In this document: positions 27,029 through 35,260 of the stretch, in pieces | How positions within the stretch are numbered: the first letter of the stretch is position 1 | Layout of the letters: each line of letters starts with the position of its first letter | Source: Bosea vestrisii | GTDB lineage: Bacteria > Pseudomonadota > Alphaproteobacteria > Rhizobiales > Beijerinckiaceae | Reading direction: 5' to 3' | NCBI RefSeq assembly: GCF_030144325.1 | Contig: NZ_CP126307.1 | Span: 2,046,001-2,110,000 of the forward strand | DNA: 64,000 bases | The notes under the pieces: model-generated | Databases searched by the model: none | What the model saw: the letters and a program-made list of their open reading frames with translations, nothing else | Told to the model about the DNA's origin: nothing | Translations under genes and position numbers: made by a program

Positions 27029-27808
27029 ATGGACGTAGCGTCAGACGAGCGCTATGCGCTGCAGGAAGCAGGAGCAGCGACCTTGAAAGCCCCCAGCGCC
27101 ACGACCCCGCCCGACAGCGCGACACAGAAGCTCGTCCTCGAACGCTTCGCGCCCGAAGAGACCTTCAAGACCAAGGTCTATGCCTCGCTGAAGCAGGCGA
27201 TCATCACCATGGACATCTATAGCTCGCGGGAGCCGACCTGGATCGACGAGCGCCAGCTCTCCGAGCAGCTCGGCGTCAGCCGCACGCCGGTGCGCGAAGC
27301 CGTCGCGATGCTCGAGCAGGAAGGGCTGGTGAAGTCGCTGCCGCGCCGCGGCATCATGGTGCTGAAGAAGACCAAGAACGAGATCGTCGAGATGATCCAG
27401 GCCTGGGCGGCGCTGGAAAGCATGGCCGCCCGCCTCGTCGTCCAGCGCGCCAGCGACGCCGAGATCGGCAAGCTGCGCACGCTGTTCAAGGATTTCGACG
27501 AGGCCCACAAGCCGTCTGACCATGTCGGCGAATACTCGTCAGCCAATCTCGTCTTCCACCAGACCCTGATCGGGCTGAGCAAGTCGCAGCTGCTCGTCGA
27601 GATGACTGACAACCTGCTGCTGCATGTGCGCGGCATCCGCCAGATGACGATCGGCCGCGACGACCGCGCCAGCCGCTCGATCGTCGAGCATCTGCGGATC
27701 ATCGAGGCCCTTGAGCGACGCGACGTCACGCTGGCCGAGCAATTGTCGCGCGACCACACGCTCGGCGTTGCAGCCTATGTCGACGAGCACGCCGACATCT
27801 TCGACTAG
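27029..27808 (+). CDS. GntR family regulator (FadR/FCD subfamily), second copy
   Basis: A 259-residue regulator with a winged helix (LSEQLGVSRTPVREAVAMLEQEGLVKSLPRRGIMV) and an FCD domain. It is clearly related along its length to the GntR at 13084, sharing AWAALESMAARL, LGEYS/VGEYS and the HVRGIRQ/HVRAIRQ region, so the two are paralogues. It has a longer N-terminal tail of about 50 residues. It lies between sucCD and the convergent glyoxylate operon and may bind the same TGGCAT-type operators. Confidence 0.88.
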   Translation: MDVASDERYALQEAGAATLKAPSATTPPDSATQKLVLERFAPEETFKTKVYASLKQAIITMDIYSSREPTWIDERQLSEQLGVSRTPVREAVAMLEQEGLVKSLPRRGIMVLKKTKNEIVEMIQAWAALESMAARLVVQRASDAEIGKLRTLFKDFDEAHKPSDHVGEYSSANLVFHQTLIGLSKSQLLVEMTDNLLLHVRGIRQMTIGRDDRASRSIVEHLRIIEALERRDVTLAEQLSRDHTLGVAAYVDEHADIFD

Positions 27809-27820
27809 ACCCCTTCCCGA

Positions 27821-28651
27821 TCAACCGTCCTGCACGAAGGCGTTCGCCAGCGTGCCGATGCCTTCGATCGTCACCTCGATCGTGTTGACCGGATCCTTGA
27901 TCGTACCGACGCCGAGCGAGGTGCCGCAGCAAATCAGGTCTCCCGGCAGCAGCGTCATATCGTGGGAGAGCCGGCTGACCAGTTCATGCGGCTGGAAGAT
28001 CATGTCAGCGACCGGGTAGTTCTGGCGCTCCTGACCGTTCAGCAGCGTCCGGACCGTGAGCTCCCACGGATCGAGGCCGGTCGCCACCACCGGCCCGAAA
28101 GGTCCGAAGCCATCGAAGCTCTTGGCACGCACCCATTGCGGGAAGGTCGGGTCGGCCGCGATCAGGTCCTGCGCCGTGATGTCGTTGACGCAGGTATAGC
28201 CGAAGATGAACTCGCCGGCGGCCTGTGGGCTCACCCGGCTGCAATTGCGGCCGATGACGATGCCGAGCTCGCCTTCATAGACCACCTTGCCCGCATAGGA
28301 TGGCGGGCGCCTCACCGTGAAGCCCGGCGCCGCCACGCAGGACGGCGCCTTCAGCAGATAGAGCGGCTCCGGCGGCACAGGCATCGCCAGCTTGCCGGCG
28401 AGCGCGTGGAAGTTGTTCCAGAGCGCGATGATCTTGGAGGGCGTGCTCGGCGCCAGCAGCGTGACCTCGTCGAGCGGCACCGTCTTACCCGTCGGCTGCG
28501 CGCCGGCGAACATGTCGCCGCTGTGGATCGCGATTGTCTCCCCAGTAAGCGTGCCGAAGCCGTCGCGATCCGCATACGCGAAGCGCACCCAATGCGCGCT
28601 CGCCTGGCTGCTCTCTGTCTGCACTGCCTGCCTGAGTGTCGCGTTCAACAT
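27821..28651 (-). CDS. Fumarylacetoacetate hydrolase (FAH) family protein
   Basis: A 276-residue FAH-fold enzyme. EGELGIVIGRNC and the downstream GYTCVNDITAQDL carry the metal-binding acidic residues, and RAKSFDGFGPFGP is typical of the family. GGAGG seven bases before the ATG at 28651 decides the start; a GTG at 28672 overlapping the previous stop is the alternative. Members act as hydrolases, decarboxylases or tautomerases on 2-oxo acids. It is last in the gcl operon, so it may handle an oxo-acid side product of glyoxylate metabolism. Confidence 0.82.
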   Translation of the reverse strand: MLNATLRQAVQTESSQASAHWVRFAYADRDGFGTLTGETIAIHSGDMFAGAQPTGKTVPLDEVTLLAPSTPSKIIALWNNFHALAGKLAMPVPPEPLYLLKAPSCVAAPGFTVRRPPSYAGKVVYEGELGIVIGRNCSRVSPQAAGEFIFGYTCVNDITAQDLIAADPTFPQWVRAKSFDGFGPFGPVVATGLDPWELTVRTLLNGQERQNYPVADMIFQPHELVSRLSHDMTLLPGDLICCGTSLGVGTIKDPVNTIEVTIEGIGTLANAFVQDG

Positions 28652-28668
28652 GACCCCGCCTCCGCTCG

Positions 28669-29727
28669 TCACGAAGCCGCCAACCGGCGCGGCCGCTCCT
28701 GTGCGGGTTCAGCCGCCCTTCCCTCCCCAGCGAGCGCCTCTGGCGGGAATGTCGGATAGAGCCCCTTCACGCCGGCCATCTGCTGGACGAGTCCGAGCAC
28801 GGCATCGATGAAGGGCGTACGCGTTTCGGTCAGCCGCCCCATCTCCTGAACAGCGCCGAGCAGGGCGTCGATCTCAAGCGGCCGGCCCTTCTCCAGATCC
28901 TGCAACATGGAGGTGCGATGCGCGCCGACGCCGGCCGCACCATTGATCCGGCGCTCGACATCAACGCGGAAGTTGACGCCGAGCCTTTCGCCGATTTCCT
29001 GGGCCTCCAGCATCATGCTGCGCGCCAGCGCCCGTGTGCCGGGCTCGGTGGCGACGACGTCGAGCGTCGCATGGGTCAGCGCCGAGATCGGGTTGAAGCA
29101 GAGATTGCCCCAGAGCTTGAGCCAGATGTCGTCGCGGATATCGGTGAAAAGCCTCGGCTTCATGCCGCCGGTGGCGATTGCGTCGGCAAAGCGCGTCAGC
29201 CGCTCGCTTTCCTGGCGATTGGGCTCGCCAAGGCCGAACTGGTCGCCATAGATATGCTTGACGACGCCGGGCTCGATGATCTCGGTTGCTGGATAGACTG
29301 TGCAGCCGATCACACGCTCGGGGCCGATTGCGTTCCACTGGCGGTCACTCGGATCGACGCTGCGCAGGCGCAAATCGGCATGCGGCCCGTCCAAGCCGTG
29401 GAAATACCACCACGGCACGCCGTTCTGCGCGGTAACGACGGCGGTATCCGGCCCGAGCAGTGGCTTCAGGCTCTCCGCCGCCTCCCAGGCCTGGTGCGCC
29501 TTGAGCGCGATGATCACCACGTCCTGGCGGCCGAGATCGCTCGGATCCCGGCTTGCCGGCATCTGCTCGGTGATCGTCTCGGTCTTGGTGACGAGGGTCA
29601 GGCCCTTGGTTTTGATCGCCTCCAGATGGGCGCCGCGCGCCACCAGCGAGACGTCGAGGCCGCCGCGCTTGAGCATCACGCCCATATAGCCGCCGATCGC
29701 GCCGGCGCCGTAGATGCAGATCTTCAT
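28669..29727 (-). CDS. Ketopantoate reductase family protein, candidate oxalyl-CoA reductase
   Basis: A 352-residue NADPH-dependent enzyme with the Rossmann motif GAGAIGGYMG at residues 7-16 and the catalytic region LWLKLWGNLCFNPISALT with its Lys and Asn. It is longer than biosynthetic PanE (about 300). In Methylobacterium extorquens a paralogue named PanE2 was shown to reduce oxalyl-CoA to glyoxylate. Its place inside a gcl-hyi-glxR operon, in a window with frc and oxc, makes the same role likely here. That function is inferred; the family assignment is firm. Confidence 0.75.
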   Translation of the reverse strand: MKICIYGAGAIGGYMGVMLKRGGLDVSLVARGAHLEAIKTKGLTLVTKTETITEQMPASRDPSDLGRQDVVIIALKAHQAWEAAESLKPLLGPDTAVVTAQNGVPWWYFHGLDGPHADLRLRSVDPSDRQWNAIGPERVIGCTVYPATEIIEPGVVKHIYGDQFGLGEPNRQESERLTRFADAIATGGMKPRLFTDIRDDIWLKLWGNLCFNPISALTHATLDVVATEPGTRALARSMMLEAQEIGERLGVNFRVDVERRINGAAGVGAHRTSMLQDLEKGRPLEIDALLGAVQEMGRLTETRTPFIDAVLGLVQQMAGVKGLYPTFPPEALAGEGRAAEPAQERPRRLAAS

Positions 29728-29747
29728 GGGCCGTCCCTTTCTTGCTC

Positions 29748-30638
29748 TTATGGATTCGCGACCTGATGGTTCGCCAGGATCTCCAGCGCCCGCACCATGG
29801 CCGAATGATCCCAGTCCTTGCCGCCATGGGCGACGCAGGCGTTGAACAGCTCCTGTGTCGTCGCCGTATTCGGCAGGCAGACGCCGATGGCGCGCGCGGT
29901 TTGCAGCGCCAGGTTGAGGTCCTTCTGATGCAGCCCGATGCGGAACCCCGGATTGAAGGTGCGCTTGACCATGCGCTCGCCATGGATCTCGAGGATCTTC
30001 GAGGAGGCGAAGCCGCCCATCAGCGCCTGGCGCACCCTGGCGGGGTCCGCCCCCGCCTTGGAGGCGAAGAGCAAGGCCTCGCCGACCGCCTCGATGGTCA
30101 GCGCCACGATGATCTGGTTGGCGACCTTGGTGGTCTGGCCGTCGCCATTGCCACCGACCAGCGTGATGTTCTTGCCCATCAGCTCGAACAGCGGCTTGAC
30201 CGTGTCGAAGGCCGCCTGCGGGCCGCCGACCATGATGGTGAGTGTTGCCGCCTTGGCGCCGACCTCGCCGCCCGAGACCGGCGCGTCGAGGTAGGACGAG
30301 CCTGCAGCCTCGATCCTTTGCGCGAATTCCTTGGTCGCCATCGGCGAGATCGAGCTCATGTCGACGACGATGCTGCCCTTGTTCAGGCCGAGCGCGACGC
30401 CATTGGTGCCGAACAGGACATCCTCGACCTGCGGCGTGTCCGGCAGCATCAGGATGACGATCTCGCTCGCCTCCGCGACCGCCTTCGGCGTCGGGTGGAC
30501 CGTGACCGCCTTGGCCTGCAGCTCGGCATCCGGCGCCTTGTGATGGCTCGAGACGTGCAGCGTATGGCCGCCCGCGATCAGGTATTCCGCCATGGGGCGG
30601 CCCATGATGCCGAGGCCGATGAAGCCGATACTCGCCAT
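29748..30638 (-). CDS. glxR: 2-hydroxy-3-oxopropionate (tartronate semialdehyde) reductase
   Basis: A 296-residue beta-hydroxyacid dehydrogenase starting MASIGFIGLGIMGRPMAEYL, with DAPVSGGEVGA and the catalytic Lys in GQTTKVANQII. I start it at the MAS codon (GGAGG upstream), which matches the usual length. It reduces tartronate semialdehyde made by Gcl to D-glycerate. It sits two genes after gcl, 20 bases before the oxalyl-CoA reductase candidate. Confidence 0.92.
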   Translation of the reverse strand: MASIGFIGLGIMGRPMAEYLIAGGHTLHVSSHHKAPDAELQAKAVTVHPTPKAVAEASEIVILMLPDTPQVEDVLFGTNGVALGLNKGSIVVDMSSISPMATKEFAQRIEAAGSSYLDAPVSGGEVGAKAATLTIMVGGPQAAFDTVKPLFELMGKNITLVGGNGDGQTTKVANQIIVALTIEAVGEALLFASKAGADPARVRQALMGGFASSKILEIHGERMVKRTFNPGFRIGLHQKDLNLALQTARAIGVCLPNTATTQELFNACVAHGGKDWDHSAMVRALEILANHQVANP

Positions 30639-30670
30639 GCTTTTCGTAGCCTCCGTTCGACCGTCTCCCG

Positions 30671-31456
30671 TCACGCCGCCTGCGGGTGCCCCGGCAGCCA
30701 GGTCAGGCCGTCGCGGGTGCTGCGGGCGGGCTTGTATTCGCAGCCGACCCAGCCGGCGTAGCCGATGGCGTCGAGATGCCGGTACAGGAAGGGGAAGTTG
30801 ATCTCGCCCGTGCCGGGCTCGTTGCGGCCCGGATTGTCGGCGATCTGGATATGAGCGATCCGGTCGAGATTGGCCTCGATCGTGCGGGCGAGATCCCCTT
30901 CCATGACCTGCATGTGATAGACGTCGTACTGGATGAAGAGGTTGGTTGAATCGACGTCGTCGAGCAGGCTCAGCGCCTGCGCCGTGCTGTTCAGGAAGAA
31001 GCTGGGCATGTCGCGGGTGTTGATCGGCTCGACCAGCAGCGCGATGCCTTCCTGCGACAGCTCATGGGCGGCAAAGCGCAGATTGTTGACCAGCGTCTCG
31101 TGAAGCCTGGCCCGCTCGACGCCTTGGGGCGCAATGCCCGCGAGGCAGTTGACCTGCCGGCAGCCCAGCTTGACGGCATAGTCGATCGCATCGAACAGGC
31201 CACGTTGGAACTCGCTGATCCGGTCGGGCAGGATCGCGATGCCACGCTCCCCGGCCGCCCAGTCGCCAGCCGGCAGATTGTGCAGCACCTGCGTCAGATT
31301 CCAGCGGTTCAGCCGGCCCGCCAACTCGTATTTGTCGTAGCCATAGGGAAACAGGTACTCGACGCCCTGGAAGCCGGCTTCGGCCGCCGCCTGGAAGCGC
31401 TCCAGGAAGGGCAGTTCGTTGAACAGCATCGTCAGATTGGCGGCGAAGCGAGGCAT
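30671..31456 (-). CDS. hyi: Hydroxypyruvate isomerase
   Basis: A 261-residue TIM-barrel protein beginning PRFAANLTMLFNELPFLERF, with metal ligands in LLVEPINTRDMPSFFL and in VGCEYKP near the C-terminus, matching Hyi (about 258). It interconverts hydroxypyruvate and tartronate semialdehyde. GGGGAGAGCCTC precedes the ATG. It is directly downstream of gcl in the glyoxylate operon. Confidence 0.93.
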   Translation of the reverse strand: MPRFAANLTMLFNELPFLERFQAAAEAGFQGVEYLFPYGYDKYELAGRLNRWNLTQVLHNLPAGDWAAGERGIAILPDRISEFQRGLFDAIDYAVKLGCRQVNCLAGIAPQGVERARLHETLVNNLRFAAHELSQEGIALLVEPINTRDMPSFFLNSTAQALSLLDDVDSTNLFIQYDVYHMQVMEGDLARTIEANLDRIAHIQIADNPGRNEPGTGEINFPFLYRHLDAIGYAGWVGCEYKPARSTRDGLTWLPGHPQAA

Positions 31457-31491
31457 GAGGCTCTCCCCTGATGGCGTAGGGCTGGTCGGGC

Positions 31492-33270
31492 TTACTGCGC
31501 CGGCTGCAACACGGCTTCCGGCGCTGGCACCGGCAGATCGAGCACCTCCTCGAACTCGACGACATTGTCGATCTCGGTGCCCATGGCGATGTTGGTGACG
31601 CGCTCCAGGATGAACTCCATCACCACCGGAACGCGGTATTCCGCGAGCCAGGCCCTGGCCTGGGCGAAGGCAGCCTTGAACTCGTTCGGGCTCTTCACCC
31701 GGATCGCCTTGCAGCCGAGCCCCTCGGCCACCGCGACATGGTCGACGCCGTAGCCGTCGAGATCAGGCGCGTTGATGTTCTCGAAGGCGAGCCCGACCTG
31801 GAAATCCATGTCGAAGCCGCGCTGGGCCTGGCGGATCAGGCCGAGATAGGAGTTGTTCACGACGATGTGGATGTAGGGCAGCTTGAACTGCGCCCCGACG
31901 GCCAGCTCCTCGATCAGGAACTGGAAGTCGTAATCGCCCGACAGCGCCACGATCTCGCGCTCCGGATCGGCGGCGCGCACACCGAGCGCCGCTGGAAGGG
32001 TCCAGCCGAGCGGTCCGGCCTGGCCGCAATTGATCCAGTGGCGCGGGTTATGGACGTGCAGGAACTGGGCGCCGGCGATCTGCGACAGGCCGATGGTCGA
32101 GACGTAGCAGACATCGCGTCCGAAGGCCTCGTTCATCTCCTCGTAGACCCGCTGCGGCTTCAGCGGCACGGTGTCGAAATGGCTCTTGCGCAGCATGGTC
32201 GCACGCCGGTCGCGGCAGTCCTGGGCCCAGCCTGTCCGGTTCTTCAGCAACCCCTTGCCTTCCCGCTCGCGGGCCACGGCGACGAAGAGCTCCAGCGCGG
32301 CCTTCGCGTCCGAGACGATGCCGAAATCCGGGTCGAAAACGCGACCGATCTGGGTCGGCTCGATATCGACGTGAACGAATTTGCGGCCTTTGGTGTAGGT
32401 CTCGATCGAGCCGGTATGCCGGTTGGCCCAGCGATTGCCGATGCCGAGCACGAAGTCGGAAGCGAGCATCGTCGCATTACCGTAGCGGTGACTGGTCTGC
32501 AGCCCGACCATGCCCGCCATCAGCGGATGGTCGTCGGGGATCGCACCCCAGCCCATCAGTGTCGGCACCACCGGGACGCCGGTGAGCTCGGCGAACTCGA
32601 CCAGCAGCTCCGCGGCATCGGCGTTGATGATGCCGCCGCCGGCGACGATCAGCGGCCGCTCGGCCGCGTCCAGCATCGCCATCGCCTTCTCGATCTGGCG
32701 GCGCGAGGCGGCGGGTTTGTAGACCGGCAGCGGCTCATAGGTCTCGTCGTCGAATTCGATCTCGGCCATCTGGACATCGACCGGCAGGTCGATCAGCACC
32801 GGTCCGGGACGGCCCGAGCGCATGATGTGGAAGGCCTGCTGGAACACGCGCGGCACCAGCGCCGGCTCGCGCACCGTCACCGCCCATTTGGTCACCGGCT
32901 TGGCGATGGCCTCGATGTCGACGGCCTGGAAATCCTCCTTGTAGAGGCGGGCGCGTGGCGCCTGGCCGGTGATGCACAGGATCGGGATTGAATCGGCAAT
33001 GGCCGAGTAGAGCGCGGTGATCATGTCGGTTCCGGCCGGGCCGGAAGTGCCGATGCAGACGCCGATATTGCCTGCCTTGGCGCGGGTATAGCCCTCCGCC
33101 ATATGCGAGGCGCCCTCGACATGGCGCGCCAGGATATGGTGGATGCTTTGCCGGCTCTTCAGCGCCGCATAGAGCGGGTTGATCGCCGCACCCGGCACGC
33201 CGAAGGCCTGTGTCACGCCTTCCCGCTCCAGAACCCTGATCGCGGCCTCGACGGCTCTCATTTTCGGCAT
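31492..33270 (-). CDS. gcl: Glyoxylate carboligase
   Basis: A 592-residue ThDP enzyme, matching E. coli Gcl (593). The segment HILARHVEGASHMAEGY has Val51 where other ThDP enzymes have Glu, the special feature of Gcl. SGDYDFQFLIEELAVGAQ to NNSYLGLIRQAQR forms the ThDP site. It joins two glyoxylates to tartronate semialdehyde and CO2. The start MPKMRAVEA is preceded by GGGAGAACGGGCC. It leads the five-gene operon gcl-hyi-glxR-panE-like-FAH and has a GntR-type operator 30 bases upstream. Confidence 0.95.
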   Translation of the reverse strand: MPKMRAVEAAIRVLEREGVTQAFGVPGAAINPLYAALKSRQSIHHILARHVEGASHMAEGYTRAKAGNIGVCIGTSGPAGTDMITALYSAIADSIPILCITGQAPRARLYKEDFQAVDIEAIAKPVTKWAVTVREPALVPRVFQQAFHIMRSGRPGPVLIDLPVDVQMAEIEFDDETYEPLPVYKPAASRRQIEKAMAMLDAAERPLIVAGGGIINADAAELLVEFAELTGVPVVPTLMGWGAIPDDHPLMAGMVGLQTSHRYGNATMLASDFVLGIGNRWANRHTGSIETYTKGRKFVHVDIEPTQIGRVFDPDFGIVSDAKAALELFVAVAREREGKGLLKNRTGWAQDCRDRRATMLRKSHFDTVPLKPQRVYEEMNEAFGRDVCYVSTIGLSQIAGAQFLHVHNPRHWINCGQAGPLGWTLPAALGVRAADPEREIVALSGDYDFQFLIEELAVGAQFKLPYIHIVVNNSYLGLIRQAQRGFDMDFQVGLAFENINAPDLDGYGVDHVAVAEGLGCKAIRVKSPNEFKAAFAQARAWLAEYRVPVVMEFILERVTNIAMGTEIDNVVEFEEVLDLPVPAPEAVLQPAQ

Positions 33271-33299
33271 GGCCCGTTCTCCCGTGAGAAAACCGTGTA

Positions 33300-33318
33300 C
33301 TGGCATACCAAATTCCAG
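33300..33318. promoter_or_regulatory. GntR-type operator upstream of gcl
   Basis: CTGGCATACCAAATTCCAG: outer CTGG/CCAG arms mirror exactly over 19 bp. It shares its first 12 bases closely with the sites at 13842 and 22196. Located 30 bases before the gcl start, it would control the glyoxylate operon. Confidence 0.65.
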
Positions 33319-33490
33319 ACGCGAGCCTCGGTCAATTTATTTCAGAATGTTTTTTCATTTTGATCTGAATTATAATTTCATACTTAAAATCAATAGCTTG
33401 ATATTATCCGAATCGAGCTCGATCTGGATTTTGGAAAATCACTCCGCATTAAATTCACCAGACACAACGTCCATCCTCTGCTACCATCCC
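33319..33490. promoter_or_regulatory. AT-rich gcl/iclR divergent promoter region with two palindromes
   Basis: This stretch is far more AT-rich than the rest of the window (for example TTTCATTTTGATCTGAATTA), as expected for promoters. It holds the perfect palindrome ATCGAGCTCGAT (33412-33423) and GATTTT-GG-AAAATC (33427-33440) next to each other, close to the IclR-type gene, and these are candidate IclR sites. Confidence 0.5.
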
Positions 33491-33507
33491 GCTGGTGGAG
33501 GATGCGC

Positions 33508-34338
33508 ATGAGCCTGATCGAGCAACGCAAGGGACGCGGGCGGCCGCGCTCGCTGAAGGCCGCGATCGCCGGCGGGGCGGTACAGGCGCTCGATCGTGGG
33601 CTGGCGCTGCTGGAGATCTTGGCCGAAGAGGACGGGCTGACGCTCAGCGAGCTCAGTCGCCGCTCGGACGTTTCGGCCTCGACAGCACATCGCATCCTGC
33701 TGACGCTGGAGAACCGCGCTTACGTCCAGCACGACATGGAGCGCGGCATCTGGCTGGTCGGCGTCGGCGCCTTCAAGACCGGATCGGCCTTCCTGCGCAA
33801 CCGCCGCGTCGCGAGCATGGGGCGCGCCACCATGCATGGGCTGATGGAGGCGACCGGCGAGACCGTCAATCTCGGCATCGAGGACAATGGCGAGGTGGTG
33901 TTCATCTCGCAGGTCGAGAGCCATGACACGCTGCGCGCCTTCTTCCGGGCAGGCAGCCGCGGCGCGATGCACGCCTCGGGTGTCGGCAAGGCGCTGCTGG
34001 CTGAGTTGCCCGAGCACCGCGTGCGCCAGATCTGCGCGCTCAGGCGCCTCGAACGCTTCACCGAACACACGATCACCGATCTCGGCGAGTTCCTGCGCGA
34101 GCTCGCGCAGGGGCGTCGGAACGGCTGGGCTCTCGACGACGAGGAACGCACCCTCGGCATGCGTTGCGTCGCCGCGCCGATCTTCAATGAGCATGCCGAA
34201 GCAATCGCGGGCGTTTCGGTGTCGGGGCCTACCGTGCGCGTGACGCCGCGCAAGCTCGATGACTACGGCCCGATGGTGCGCCGCGCCGCCGACGAGATCA
34301 CCCGCTCGATCGGCGGCCGGTTGCCGAAGCGGGAGTGA
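33508..34338 (+). CDS. IclR family regulator
   Basis: A 276-residue regulator with an N-terminal helix-turn-helix (LTLSELSRRSDVSASTAHRILLTLENRAYV) and a C-terminal effector domain (ASGVGKALLAELPEHRV, NEHAEAIAGVSVSGP). GGAGG at 33497-33501 is six bases before the ATG at 33508, which I prefer over the ATG at 33502. It diverges from gcl, as the glyoxylate-sensing IclR protein AllR does in enterobacteria, so glyoxylate or a related acid is a reasonable effector. Confidence 0.88.
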   Translation: MSLIEQRKGRGRPRSLKAAIAGGAVQALDRGLALLEILAEEDGLTLSELSRRSDVSASTAHRILLTLENRAYVQHDMERGIWLVGVGAFKTGSAFLRNRRVASMGRATMHGLMEATGETVNLGIEDNGEVVFISQVESHDTLRAFFRAGSRGAMHASGVGKALLAELPEHRVRQICALRRLERFTEHTITDLGEFLRELAQGRRNGWALDDEERTLGMRCVAAPIFNEHAEAIAGVSVSGPTVRVTPRKLDDYGPMVRRAADEITRSIGGRLPKRE

Positions 34339-34375
34339 GGCGCTCCCGCCCTTCTCCCGCAGGGGAAGAAGTGCG

Positions 34376-35257
34376 CTACCCACGCTCGGCGAGCGCCTGC
34401 CTGATGGTCTCGCCAACGAGATGAGCGCTCGGGGCGATCCGAACGCCGGCGGCTTCCAGCGCCCTGATCTTGCCCGCCGCATCGCCCTTGCCGCGCAGGG
34501 TGAGCGCGCCGGCATGGCCCATGCGGCGCTCCAGCGGCGCCTCGCGGCCGACGATCAGTGCGACGACGGGCTTCGACGCCGGAGTGCCGGCGAGGTAGGC
34601 GGCGACCTCCTCTTCCTCCGTGCCGCCGATCTCGCCAATCAGCACCACGCCTTCGGTATCCGCGTCGTCGAGCAGGAGCTCGAGGCATTCGCGCATGCCG
34701 ATGCCATGGATCGGATCGCCGCCGACGCCGATCGTCGCCGACTGGCCGAGCCCCGCCGCGGTGACCTGCGCCACCACCTCGCTCGTCAACGAGGCCGAGC
34801 GCGAGATGATGCCGACCCCGCCGGGGCGCTCGCTGCCGGTCGCCATGACGCCGAGCTTGCCGATGCCGGGCACGAGGATGCCCTGCGAATTGGCGCCGAC
34901 CAGCGTGGTGCGCCCGCCCTTCAGCGCGGCGCGTACCCTGACCATGTCCAGCGTCGGCACGCGCTCGGTGACGGTCACCACCAGCGGCATCTCGGCTTCG
35001 ATCGCCTCGATCATGGCAGCCGCGGCATTGGCCGGCGGCACGAAGACGATGCTGGCATTGGCGCCGGTCTCGCGCCGCGCTTCCGCCACGCGCTCATAGA
35101 CCGGCAGGTTCAGATGCGAGCGACCGCCCTTGCCCGGCGTCACGCCGCCGACGACCTGCGTGCCATATTCCATCATCCGCGCGACATGATAAGTGCCGGC
35201 CCAGCCGGTCATGCCCTGGCAGAGAACGCGGGTCTCGCGATTCAGAAAGACGGCCAT
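34376..35257 (-). CDS. Second succinate/malate-CoA ligase-type alpha subunit (divergent SucD)
   Basis: A 293-residue SucD homologue: VLCQGMTGWAGTYHVARM, GGVTPGKGGRSHLNLPVYERV and the phosphohistidine site RRMGHAGALTLRGKG are kept. It differs markedly from the SucD at 25990, with IGVGGDPIHGIGMRECL in the switch region and NSQGILVPG where SucD has NCPGI. The divergence argues for a different acid, malate (MtkB) being one option. It is paired with the beta subunit upstream and convergent with iclR. Confidence 0.8.
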   Translation of the reverse strand: MAVFLNRETRVLCQGMTGWAGTYHVARMMEYGTQVVGGVTPGKGGRSHLNLPVYERVAEARRETGANASIVFVPPANAAAAMIEAIEAEMPLVVTVTERVPTLDMVRVRAALKGGRTTLVGANSQGILVPGIGKLGVMATGSERPGGVGIISRSASLTSEVVAQVTAAGLGQSATIGVGGDPIHGIGMRECLELLLDDADTEGVVLIGEIGGTEEEEVAAYLAGTPASKPVVALIVGREAPLERRMGHAGALTLRGKGDAAGKIRALEAAGVRIAPSAHLVGETIRQALAERG

Positions 35258-35260
35258 GGC

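Noticed and set aside
34350..34371. Hairpin CTTCTCCC-GCA-GGGGAAGAAG between iclR and the second sucD-like gene as a third REP unit
   Set aside because: The stem is imperfect and lacks the conserved tail of the 2745/2839 units; it may just be a weak convergent terminator.
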